A stretch of 64,000 nucleotides of DNA from Strix aluco (lineage: Eukaryota > Chordata > Aves > Strigiformes > Strigidae), in contig NC_133932.1 in NCBI RefSeq assembly GCF_031877795.1, positions 78,543,937-78,607,936 of the forward strand, written 5' to 3'. The notes beneath the pieces were generated by a model. The model searched no databases. It had not been told where the DNA came from and saw only the letters and a list, made by a program, of their open reading frames with translations. Positions 49,201 through 62,514 of the stretch are shown here, piece by piece; the first letter of the stretch is position 1; every line of letters begins with the position of its first letter. A program made the position numbers and the translations under genes.

Positions 49201-52200
49201 AGTAGTGATGATACCAAAAGACCAAATATAGCTTTATTAAGAAAATCTTTATGAATTTGCACTACGCTGATAAAAATTCTAGTCAGCATACTTTCAAATG
49301 AAAATATCCTGCTGGAATTCAGTGAAGCTGACAATTTCATCTGAGCACTGCCATAATGACATGCTTCTTTACTTCAAGAGTCAGAAGTGGTTATGGTTAG
49401 AGTGATTTTAATTAAGTTTCCATTTCTTCATAAAGTCTTGGTAGAACACGGCACTGGTTATTAAGATTAACCATTTAATTTCAACTCAGGTTTACTTTTT
49501 AGATGCAATGTTGAAAAAAAAAGCTTTTAAAACTGTATATCCGTTCCAGTTGCATTTTGGCATATGTCTCACATTGCTTTATTTGTATACTATAAGAAGA
49601 AACACTCATGTTTACATGCTCTATACAGGGTATGTACCACCTCATGTTATAACGAGAATATCTCTGATTCAGTCACTCACTGTCTTAGTAGTTAAACACA
49701 ATATTCAAATATCAACTAAATGATTCCCAGTAAGTATAATATGAAATGTTATTATTATTAGCTACATCTCCACCAAAGATACAGGATTCAATTTACCATC
49801 AATGCGCTTCAAAATATCCTTCAAAACACATAATATGCAGCTTGATATAAAGAATAATTCTGTCCTCAGTTATGCTCTTAGTCCTAAAGTCTCCTTCCAT
49901 TTAAGTCTAATTGGCTTGAAGATTAGGAAAAGGAACAGCTCACTATCACATTACTACCATTGTGAAAAAACTCTTTACAAAATACAAATCCTCCTTCCCC
50001 AGTGGTTCTCCCCACATGAAAATTGCAAAATGGTTAGAAGAACAAACTCCAATGCCTACTGCCAGGCTGAAGTTCAGAAATAAACTCCTTCTCTAGCCCT
50101 GTATGTTCAGAACTAAAATAGTCCAAAAGATCCAGCTCAGTCCTAAGGAGTTTTTTTACCTTGAGTAAGGTAAGTAAAACAAGCTGTATGCGGAATGGCA
50201 CGCTTCACCTTAAACCAGAGGGTACAGGGGCAAACCATTTGAGGTTGGTAGGCAGGCCCTGAAGCAATAGCTATCTTCGATCAGTGAAGGAAAACAGTAT
50301 CAACTAACTACTGTCAGGATTTCTACAACTACAGAACACCTAATAATCCTTCCCCCTGTGCCCCTGCACCATTCTCCCAAAGACCTAGGAACTAGCTAAA
50401 AAGAGGTGACAACTCTCAGGCATGCAAGAACAGAGTTTCATGACTGGGGGTGGGGGAATGATACCAAGCAACATGGATGACTAAAACTAAACGCAAGTTA
50501 ACACCTTGTTAGCTTCCTACACTGTAGGAAACAAAAGTACAAAACAGTCTGATGTAATGAGCTTAGTGCTAGTAAAATGGAATTTGCTTCCCAATTCCAT
50601 AAATACATAGTAGCAAGAGCAATTCAGGGTCTTTAGGCATGATCACATCAAAACCAACATAACGATGTCAGTGTTCTACATGTGTGTTCTGTTGTAAAGG
50701 TAAGTACAAAGGGAAACTACAAACAGTGCTGCAAAATAAAAATCACTTCTGTGATGATAATTTACTTCAACGAACTTAAGCCTTGTCATTTTAAATAACT
50801 TTTACTCACATTTGTAGAATCTGGCAGCAACATAACCGGCTGGGGTTCCAAGCAATACCCACAAAACTACAGCACAGGTCATTAGAGCTCCCCGGTTAGC
50901 AGGTGACAAAAATCCCAGGCAAGCAAAAACTGTGAAGCAGAGATGCACAATTTTAGAAAGTAACTATACATTTGACTTAAAGCCAGTACATCAGTTATCT
51001 TAAAATCTGTGTATACTACATTGCATGTCTACTGTATCAGCTCAGCCGCTTCTAACCTTAATACTTTTAAGAAATTAGTAGACAAAAACCATACTGCTAT
51101 CTTTATTAGTACCCTGCAATTAGCAGTGAAAAATCATCTGTACTCAACTACCTTTTCCCCACTTTATTACTTACACAGGGTAACAAAAGTCATTATTAAG
51201 ATCTGTGTGCCAGAGCCTAGAAAAACAGACAACAGCATTCCTTTTCTTGGAGGCCTGAAAATATCACCATGAACCAATTTCCAGCCAAATTCTTCTTGAG
51301 CATCTTCCTGTAAAGGAAATACATCTATTTTAATACATTAGATTGCCATTTAAACAGCCTGTTACAGAAAGACATTTAGCTGAAAAAAATGACACTCCAA
51401 ATAAATTTTAGGAGGTACATTTTAGACTTACAGTGGAATCCATCTGATTGTATCTTGCAATGTCTTTATGCAGTGTCCTCAACATAATCATAGCTACCAT
51501 TCCAGACAGAAAGAGGACAATCACCAAGGAATTCATAATACTGAATTTAAAAATAAAAAATAAAAAAAATCATCATTCAAATGGCAATGTAAACACTTCA
51601 ATACAGTACACTTGAAGACAAACTTTCTTCTCACCTAAACCATTGAATATGAGTGTGAGGCATGGATTCCAAAATATAATCCCATCTTGATGCCCACCTT
51701 ATACTTTTTTCTTCCTGAAAGAGTGAACACATCAGTTTCAGATACAGTCAGTATCCAACTTGTAAATTTAGAGGCTGATGTTTGTGCAAAGGAACCTTAA
51801 ATCTGATGACAAATTGGAAATTTCATGTTGCATGCCTTAAAGGGAATAGTTGAATACCTACCTAAACCAAATCTAAGATTTGACCACAGAATCTAAACCA
51901 AAATATTTTCTGAATAGTATTGAGCACCCATGTCTTCTTAAGACATAATGGCCTATCAATTTAATTTAACTGTGCTTCCTCCCTTCAAGGATTACATTAA
52001 TTCATCTGGAATTCAAATGACTTGCATAATAATAAAAGAACATGCATTTTTTAAATGTGTGTAAGTCAACACCACATATTTAGCCAAGATCAAGTATCTA
52101 GTTGTGGTAATAAACCAGGACTTAAAGCAAGCAACAAGATTCTAAAACAGCATCAACAATTCTAGGATAGAATCACATTTTTCCCCATACCTACACTGCC

Positions 52201-55200
52201 TTTTTTCTGTCTTCCTAAGATGACCTGATCTGCCAACCTGATGGAATTTCAGAAGATGACCGCCAAGTGATGTGGCATTGTGCACAGGACAGTAACACAC
52301 ACACAGCTGGGCATGTCATTTTTTAAAGAGAAACAATGTAATAGCATGAAGCTTAGGTCTTCTTAATTACTAACTTCTCACAGATTTCCAGAAGGACTTG
52401 CTTTTCAGTGTACAAATTAATTTCAGCATCATAACCGATATAATTTCTCAAAACATAATTAAGTCATATATAACATAACCCCTTCTGAATATTTTCCTTA
52501 TACTATTTACTGTATTTTGAACTTTACCATGTAATCCAGTACATTACTAGAGTAAAGAACAAGCATGGCAATTCTACAAACACTGCTATAACAGCTTACA
52601 AGAGGTAAAAGGGGTTCATATGCCCGAGAAACTGTGGCAATGTAAAGATATTGTAAGACCGGTGCTTTACAGCATATTACTTATGACAGTGGCAGGGGAT
52701 CCCAAACCCTAACTCAACACTACCCTCCAACTAACTTTAAAGATCAACCATTTAGTCTCTATTTCATCACAGTTGAACTGAATCCTGCAGCAGGCTGTAA
52801 GTCTAAAATTAAGAAATATATATAAACAGCCTTGATATAACAATGGCTTATCATTTTGAAAGACACCACTGACCTCGCAGTCAGAACAAAAAAAAAGGTT
52901 AATCAAGAATAAAAACTGCCTGATTGCTATTTTTTAATCTATTAATTGCCAAGCTTTTGATCAAAGGCCATAACAAGACAAAAAAAAAAAGCAGACTCCT
53001 TCACATCCAGAAGAATCACAGAATTATTGAGGTTGAAAATATGAACTGCTGTGTGTGAGCTATCCCCTCAATACATACACAAGGAGCCAAGAAATCCAAT
53101 TAGTTATAATCTGCACTCCTTTTCGCCAGTCACTTGCATTTTGAGGTCTCAGACTAATAGGGAAACAGTCTGTGAAAGAGTGGGAAACTTTGGGAAACAG
53201 TTTGTCCAGCAAACTCCATTTAAAAAAAAAAACAAGCACCTCTCTTGCTTGTCACCGGAATGAGACATATTTGAGTATCACGGCTCCCTGCAGCTGCCCA
53301 ATATACTGCTCTTCTGCTTTTAAATAGAGAACAGAGGAACAAAGAATACCAGCTTCCTCCCCTTTTGCAGATTTTCATAGGAGGAAGACCTTGGAGAGAA
53401 GAAAGCTTTTGCAGCAGGAGAGCGGAAAACGATCAGCTTCAACCTACCTACAACAGCAATTTGCTGAAACACACAATTTCTCAGACTTAAGAGCCTGGAT
53501 TGAAAAATAATCTGTCAGACACCTAGGTAAACATGGAAAGCGTGATTCTTTTAAAAAACACATATGCATTTCACATTCAGTGTGTGGGGGGCGGTATGTA
53601 CAATTGTAAAGCGTGTGGTTAAATCCCACACCATCTCTGACATTCCAGTTCAAATAAAGTTTTAAAGCCACAAATTTACTATTCTGAGATAATTTTAGCT
53701 GTCCATGTTTATAATTCAGAGTAGTAATGCATGATTTTAAGAGGCTACTACCACAGAAATCTCACTTGAGTACTCACTTGAAAAGAAACTGAGTATGTGT
53801 AAGCAATTTTGACTTCTCCGTTAGCCTTATTACTTATATCCATAGGTACTCCTGAGCAATCAGGGTTGTCTGGATGGGTATGCTTGTAACTGTGAGAAAG
53901 AAAAACACGGAACGAAAGCTGCTTCACTAACAATACTCTTAAGGAATTTATTCATCTTACAAAAGCATCTGTTTCATCCACCATTCTTCCCTTGAAATAC
54001 AAAAATTATTCTTAATGCCTTGTAAATTTCAGAGCTCATAAGGAATGTATCATAAGCACAGGACTTTTTGATACTTGATCTTTTTAAACAAAAGTTGTCT
54101 CTTCTAAAAAGAAAACTACAGAAAGCACAGTCCCTAAACCAGAGAACAAAAATTAAAGGAGAATGAGTACCCCTAAGAACTTCCAAAACACTCAAAAAGA
54201 TAGAACAGAATTACTAACTTCTTCCAGAAAAAAATACTTTCATCATGATGCTGGACCAACTATGCAACAAGCTCAGTTATACCAAGAACAGAAAAGAAAG
54301 GAAAGACAAGATGCTAAGAAATAATAAAACAGACATCAGTTGTGCAAAAGCCACACAGACACCAGAACAACGGACAAGTGTATTTGTGAAATGATTCCAT
54401 TCAAATCCCTGAAGACATCAAATGTTGCATTTCGATTACTCCTGCATCAGGCACTGGTGGCCTATTCCATCACAAGACAAAATGTTCCCCAGTAGGGAAA
54501 CGAGAGTTGCTTCACTGAACATACACTACTTCCAGGTTTTATTTTATCTTTTTTTGGCCCAAATAGGAAATAGTGCACAAAGATCCATTGAATTCAGAAC
54601 AAAACTATGTTAGACTGTCCTACATTACACTATATCAATCAACAGGAAAGCTAATCTACAGGTCACATACCTGAAAACATTTCTGACTAGCAACAGGTCC
54701 CAAATCAAAGCACCACTGTTTGATGACAAGTTACTTCTGAGTACTAACCTTTTTGGTTCAAGTTTAGCAGCAACTAGTCTTGCTCCCAGAGCTTCATTTT
54801 CCACAACATGGTAATATATTTTTATGTCAACATGGTTGAAGATATAGAAAGTATCTTTTTCATGAAATTCTGACTGCAATGATAAAAGATGACGTTAAAC
54901 GATCAAAAAGATAAAAACATCCAAAAGCCTTAGGGAGAAGTTTACATAACAGAATTTCAGACTCCGTACAGCTTTCCTGTCAAGAAGTTCTACAAGATTA
55001 ATGCAGGGTTCTAGGAATACAAAGATAATAAAGTCTTTGCATTAAAGCCTTGCATTAAAAAGACAAACTAGAAAAGGTAATGCCAAGAACTGTCTTTCTA
55101 CAGTTGAAAAGCAGAAACATGTATTTAAATATAAAGTGTATTTATGAATATAAATATATTTATTCAAATATTTCAGTAACTGAAGATGTCCCATTTTATT

Positions 55201-58200
55201 TCACCGAAGTAGAAAACTGAATAGATAACTATGTGACAATTTTCATATCAGAAGCATTTCATAAACATCAGCTATTTTAAAACAACGTGTGTATTTTTCA
55301 TAGATTAAACAGAACGTTCCAAGACAAACACTGCTCTCTGACAGAACCACCTTGACATTTGAAACTAAAGATGCACAGGGATGAACTGCAAGCAGCAGCC
55401 AAGAATGCTAAATAAAAGTCTCAGGTGAAGGGAAATATCACCTTAGCATTTAGTCAGTTAAACAGGTTGCTAAATCACAAGCATTATGTCTACTGAAGTT
55501 CAATTAGTACTTCTTTAGGGTTCTATCCCCATCCCTTTCTACAAAGCATCCTAATTATAAGAACAGTTATATAAATGAAGTATTCTTCCACAGTCCTTCA
55601 GTTACTCCTTCAAAGCTTATTTTCCTTTTATTAAAAACAAGTATTTAAACAAGATTAAAAGAATATTGCCAGATTACATATTTCATCATAAATGCATTCA
55701 TTCATATGGAGCCTCTGAAACCAATTCATTATGGAGGCAAGGAAACAAAATTAGAAACTGCAGAAACTGTCATCTTTGGGAAGATCCATTAAGTAAAACC
55801 AACCATTTTGACAAAACCAAAAACCTACTCCAGGTTCTCAGTGACCTCTCCATGGAAGAGGTCTGTGGTAATCTAAAGACATCCTGGACTTGCACTCTTA
55901 TCTCCGTAATGCTTACAGTGCACTTATCTGAACCTCCCCCAGTTAATTCCTCACAGGAGCAGCTTTGTTCACTCAGAATTCTTACATTCTGCCTTCTCCC
56001 ATTAGCCTACACAGTTTTAGGGAAAGCAATCCTTCAAGAAGTATTAATTTCCATGCAGGGGTACAAACATGTCTATGCAAACCTGCTCCCATGAAAACAC
56101 TTCTATTCCACAAAAATGTAAAGTCCAAGCCTTCAAATGTTTAGACATCTTAGGCAATGAAGGATGACATGCTTTTATCCTCCTTCACCCTTTACATATA
56201 CTAAAAGCTATTCACATTCACCTCTTCCACCTTTTAGAGCCCTTCTGTATTATGCAACAGAAGAGACAAAGTTCTTAGGCTTAGATGAGGCTTACAAATT
56301 GTGGTACTTGCAAATATCAAAACACTTACCTAGTTTTAGGCAACAAAAGTTCTTAAGATAGTGAGGACTCACCATAGAAACATGACAGAGAAATACAAGT
56401 CTTTAAATTAGCAAAAAGGGGATAATAAAAAAAAAATAATTGCATAAACATACATTAATGACACAGGCATCTTTGGGACGGCCATCTTCTGTAATATAAC
56501 AGCCAATAGGAAAACCAGGATTGCAGAACCTCTGGCCATCTTCAACATCATAACACCAGGTCACAGGCATGTTGTCCACAATCCTGTAAGAGGCACAGTG
56601 ACATTTCACAATCTTTCAAAATACACAGCGTGATGGAAACAAAACCAGATTAATATTAATCTAACTTTGCTACATTCATTATTGGAAGATTAACTACAAG
56701 AATAATACTTCTTTCAGATCTTAACCCATGGAATTTCACCGATTGCCAATCCAATTTCCAAATGAGATATAAGCACGTAGCTCTTCAACTGAAACTTTAT
56801 TTTCTTTAGAAATTAAAAAAAAAAAATCAATCTATTTCCTCAGAAGGTGGCTTAGAAATATTAAAAAAAGATTTTGCCTACACACACATATTATTAATTC
56901 TCCAGGTTCCTCATTGCTCTTCCATTGCATTTAAAAGTTTACTTTGTGTGAAAGCTGAAGTGCAAGTTTAAATTCTTTTTTGCTATTTAAGTGAATTCTT
57001 GACCATTGACTTCAGTTGTAGTTCCCTAAGAGTATGGAATATTTTAACTAGATGGTTTACATGAGAAAAAAAAATTGTAAGCCATTTGGGAAAGTAATCA
57101 CTTTCAAACCTCCCTCCATTATCTACTTGCTGTTTTTATATTATTGCCTCAAGATTTATATTCCTATTACCTAAAAGTCCTGAGACCAGCAGATTTATAG
57201 TCCAATTTCAACAAAACATTTGTGGAGGAACCCCACACCACCATGAGGAGTTGCAGAAAATTATAAGACAGTAGGATAGAAACGGTGTCAAACATGCTAC
57301 AAACAGTACAAATGTCAAAACCAAAAACATACTTTTAAACATAGAGAAAGATACTCAACATGGTGACCTGTCCTTTGTAAAAGGAACTACTAAAAAACCC
57401 CAAACCTGTTGCTTTATGTTATGAACTGGTTTAACTAGCTGAAAGATAAATCCCAAAAGAAAGTCAAAGAAGACTTAAAATTCAGTAGCTGCCCTTAGGG
57501 CAACATTGATTGCTCCAAGGTATGTTTTTAAAGGTCTATTAATAAACTTCACACACGAAGACATGAGACAACTTTCACTTTTTGTGCATCACTAGACCAA
57601 AAAAGGGACATCCCACTGAAAGTTAACAACACACATTTTTTGTAGAACTTATTAAACTACTGAATAGCCTTTACAATTAAATGTCACATCATTATAACCA
57701 CTAGGCTATTAATGCTAACAGATACCTGATAACACCTCATTAGGTACTTTTAAATACCTAATTAAACACAGGAATTATGACTTCAGACAACAAACCCGAA
57801 GCATTATTTAGTCTGTTTCGTATTGTAACAGTCTCTAAAGTAGCACTGTTTTTTAAAGCACATCAACAAAAGAGCAGGATGTGCTGCCTTTGTTCACACA
57901 ACATAAAGAGATCTGCATCATCCCTACCGTTAGCTACCAGGCAGAAATATGTAGCAATGTTCTTGGCTCATAGTGACACAGTGGAAGAGGTGAACACAGG
58001 CCCTCCAAAAACAGTTTCCAGGCTCTCAGATTCCAAAGACTATCACAGTCACAACAGCAGCAGCACCAACCAAATCCTACTCACTTCACCACGCTACTAC
58101 AGGGTACAATTAAGTTACTAATTAGGAGCTATTTCAGATGCAGATTCATTATACTTGGACTGTATTTGGAATTTTACGTCCATAATATATGCTAGAGACA

Positions 58201-61200
58201 CCTCTTCCTTTTGCTAGTGTTTTAATTTCATAATCAAAACCAGGTAAAGCATTAGCCTATTGCAAATGAGTGTGGTTGGGGTAAAGGCTTTCCCTTGCAT
58301 CTTCTGCAGCCAAGACATACTGAGCTGCCTTCAAGCAGCAATGTTGGAACAAATTGATAGTTTAAGCAGCAAATCATTTTTCACAGTTGATCTTCAAATT
58401 TAAAATTACTTGAAGGGATTATACATGTGGGGCAAATATGCTATACAACAGTGTTCTTATATGTCTCTCAAGAACATCTGGTGATGAACATCGTCAGCCA
58501 AGATATCAGTATAGCTGTTGAGTCTAATTCAGTATGTCAATTCCTAATCTTATTAAGGGGCTTTTAAAACCTTAAAAGTACTTTGCACCATCTGTGTTCC
58601 TCAGGAATTTTATGATACATTGAAGCTGGATAATAAACCTCTATTAAATCCTCACTGATGCTACCTTGTTGATCCCTGTACAACATACCCCTGGACCATG
58701 CATCATTCCTCACAAAATCCAGCCACTTCCACTTCATGAAGCTGTGGCTGAGGAGGGCTATCATTACCATACAGAAACAGGGATTCTTCGTGCTACTGGT
58801 TCTAAAGTTTTAGGGGAGTAGGCCTAGCAAAAAAATAAATAGTAGAAGTGCTGTTAAAAGAACAAGAACACAAGAAATACCCTAAGTATAAAGGGAAGTT
58901 TTTCACTCTGAAAAACAGAACTACACCTTACTAAAATCTGAACAGTCCTATCAAGTTAGCTGTACAAGCTAAAAAATATACCTAAATACACTAAGTATAT
59001 AAACAATTTAAGGGGAAAAAAACAGTCTAAAGTACTTTTCTGTGTGATTAGTTTTACACAGTTCTGTTTCAGTTTCTGTTAGCTTAAGTTTTGGGCTTTC
59101 CTAAAAAAAAATTAATTTCTTTCAAAGAGTGACAGGATCATAGCACTGGGAAGTTATTTTTCATTTATACGCCAAAACATACACAACCTTTTAAAGCTGA
59201 AGCTTTATGCCAGACCAACATGTATCAGTAAAATTCAAAGTGGTGTAAATATTATAAATATATGTAGCATTTAATAGGAACATAAATCCAGCATGTTTAA
59301 AGCTCTACTTATTTCAGCATTAGGCACATACACTTTGAATCCCTGCAGAAGTAGCTGTACCTTTCAGGGTTTCTTTATTACTTCCTGGTTCACCTACATG
59401 AACATATGGCTATTGCCTGTGAACCCTTCTGACCTAATCTCTATCAGCTTCCAACTACACTAATTTTCAAGAGGTTTTCAGAAAGATTTACATCAGTGAG
59501 CCATAGTTTATCCTGAAAAAAGGATACCCTGTATCAGTTCCCAAGGGCAGCAGCAAATGCACTCATTGCCTTTCTAGCACAGGCAGATGCTTCAAAACTG
59601 AAAAAGTGGAATGTGACATTACAGAAAAACATTTAATGTCAGTGGCAACATTCAACATTTCACCTGCATTTTTACTAATATATCCAGAAAGTTTTAATCT
59701 AATTAGATGAAGATTGAAATGTTTGTTTCCGTGAAGGAGGGAGCACATATTTGGAATCATATGGGCAAGATCAATTAATTATGCTTATCTATTACTTGCA
59801 AAGACATGCCACAGGAACTCTGACAACTTCATGCCCAAGTTGTTCCTTCTACCCTTGCACCCAAAGGCTGCTGTTGGCACAGCATAACAACATACAAAGC
59901 ACTACACAAACACTGATAGCGTGGCTGGGTATTTCCAATGTCAAGACAGAGCCTGCTGATAAACATTTTGCAGCTCTTGGATGTGGGGTGCAGAGCATGG
60001 CTACATCCTAACCAAAAAACAGCACGAGATTCAGCGTACACATTCAGCTTTGCCCCACCCTTAATGCCCATCAGAAGAAAACCTCAGTGTCTAAGCAGAA
60101 ACAGAGCCCCAGCATGCTCCAAGATTACTCAGATGGTTACAGAGGGACTCAGAGAATAGGAGAGGACCAAGTGTTTGTGTGTTCCTCAAAATTATTTTAT
60201 TAATTAATTTTCACTGGCCACCTTTCACTTCCATATGCTATAAGAGAAACAAACTTTGTATAAAACTTTCAGAACCGTTGATCCTATCTCCTGGACACAA
60301 CATTTGAAGGGGAGTGCAAAGGCTCTTGAGGAAAACAAAGATGACACAGCAATAGAATGAAGGTCCCTTAAGATTTTTCTTAGGCTATGGCAGGATTAAC
60401 TTCTCAATTTATAGGTGCATGGAAATAGCAGCATTTTATAGTAAGCACAGAGGCAGCACAAAAACCACACAAAGCTCTGTGTTTGAAACAGAATTGTTTC
60501 CATTATAACTGGTGCTTATCCTTCAAGTGAAGGAAATTTTTTATGAAGACAACAAACAATATAACATCTTTTGCAAGAATAGAAGGGGAATAGGTTCAGT
60601 GCAAATACCTAGTGTTCAAGCTGCATTAACTTGCAAATACAAAATGATAAACTAAATTATCACCAACAGCTAGACTAACCAATCTATGAAATTTGCTATC
60701 AACTTACCAATGATGTTGATAATTCAGCAGCATACTTTTTTTCAAAAAGTCTAATTTCTGTTTATCTTCTGGCTTCGTGGTATCATATGTTTTTGTACAA
60801 ACAGATTTACATGTCTCCTTCTTGTTGAATGTGAACTAAGAAAAATGAAAAGACATATGAGCAAAAAGGCTGTAACAAACTTTGTGTCATTTCAGTACTT
60901 AACAAGTTTCCTGTACACATTTATAATTGCCTTTACAATTATAATAAAAACACCTAACAAATTACCAAGACTATGTATATTAACCTTGCAGAGGAGGTTT
61001 TTATATTGGCATGTCCTCCTGTGCTCACTGTAGGAACCCTACACTAAGAGCTCCTTGTTACTGATTAAAACCCATTTTCTGCAATGATTTACCAGATGAG
61101 TCATTTGACCTCACAGCAGCAATGCTGTCCCAGGCAGATTCCATTGATAACTTTTTCTTCTACTACATATAGGAGAGAAGGCGAGAGCTTCAGTCACCAG

Positions 61201-62483
61201 AAAAGACAAGCTGGCTAACACCATTTCCAATTCTTCCATTTTACAGCAGTGGCATTTTCACATCTGGTTCCCAGAAATAAGAGTACTTAATTTCCTCTAA
61301 CAAGGGGACAGCTGAGGAGCAAGAATCAGGTTTTGGCAGGTTCCAAAGAGAGAGGACAACCTCCACAGCATTTCAGGCTATGGCTTCATGATGCAAAGTG
61401 CATAATTACAATTAGGTTAAATTGACAGATTTCCATTATGTGGAATTTCAGGTTTTGAAGCTCTTTGAGATAAAGCCCTTATGAAGAGAATCTTCAAGAT
61501 TCTGATCCCCTTTGGTTACATTTGAACATATATATTACCGAATACCCCTTATCAGAGAACAAACCCTGTAAGGAGACGGCTCTATCCTCTCTCCGAACAA
61601 TACTTGGCCAAGGTTTTCAGAGGGACGCTTCTTTCCTTCCGCTTGACAAAAATCAAACCTGAATTAGAGGAAAAGATACAAAAGTTAATAAAACATTCCC
61701 AGCTGCAAATATTAGACCTCAAACAGTGCTCCCAAATCAACACCTTCATCGTAAGTAAAGGAACTATACAGCTTTCATTCTAGACAACAGTTCCTTCCTT
61801 GAACCCGCAAAGCGAAGTGTGAAAATCACAGTACCATTTTGAAAACAAAACAAAAACCAAACCAACAATCAAATCTCTTCATCAGCTATTTCAGAAGTTG
61901 ATTTATATTAAACATGGTAGCATAAGTTTCCTTAAGTAATTAAAAGTTTCGTATTTGAACAGGAATTTTAGCCAAGAATTAAACCACGCAGAATTTCATG
62001 ACAGCTCTGAGAAAAAAGCACGCAGGTCAGATTCTTGCGTGGAGGGGAATAATAAAAGCAAAAAAAATTTAAATCTATGTACACAGATAGCTCCTTTACA
62101 ACAAGCACTATTAAATAAACAGGTTATTGCAGTTTTATTCACCAACACATTCGATAGCACATCCTTTAAGTTTTTCCAGCCTAATTTAAAGTATATCACA
62201 TTTGTGTTCATTAAAGTGTAGACATAACTAGTGCTTAACCTCTTCAACATTAACAGTGAAAATATTATTTGAAGCAACAACTTTACATAGTTGTGCCAGG
62301 CACTGATACATTTTGTGCACTCCTACAATGTGTACCAAGAAAACATTTAACACGTCATTAAGATAATTGATAGGAGGTTCACACCTCATTACCACTTTAA
62401 CTCATCTGGCTATAGGCTACTAAAGACAGCAGTAATACTTTGATCTATAAAATGACAACTAAGGCAGAAGAGTAGATATTTTT

Positions 62484-62514
<31 letters not shown>

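Noticed and set aside
57777-58121. 114-codon plus-strand frame in TM9SF2 intron 4
   Set aside because: It is antisense to the gene, has low-complexity Ser-rich parts and shows no motif.
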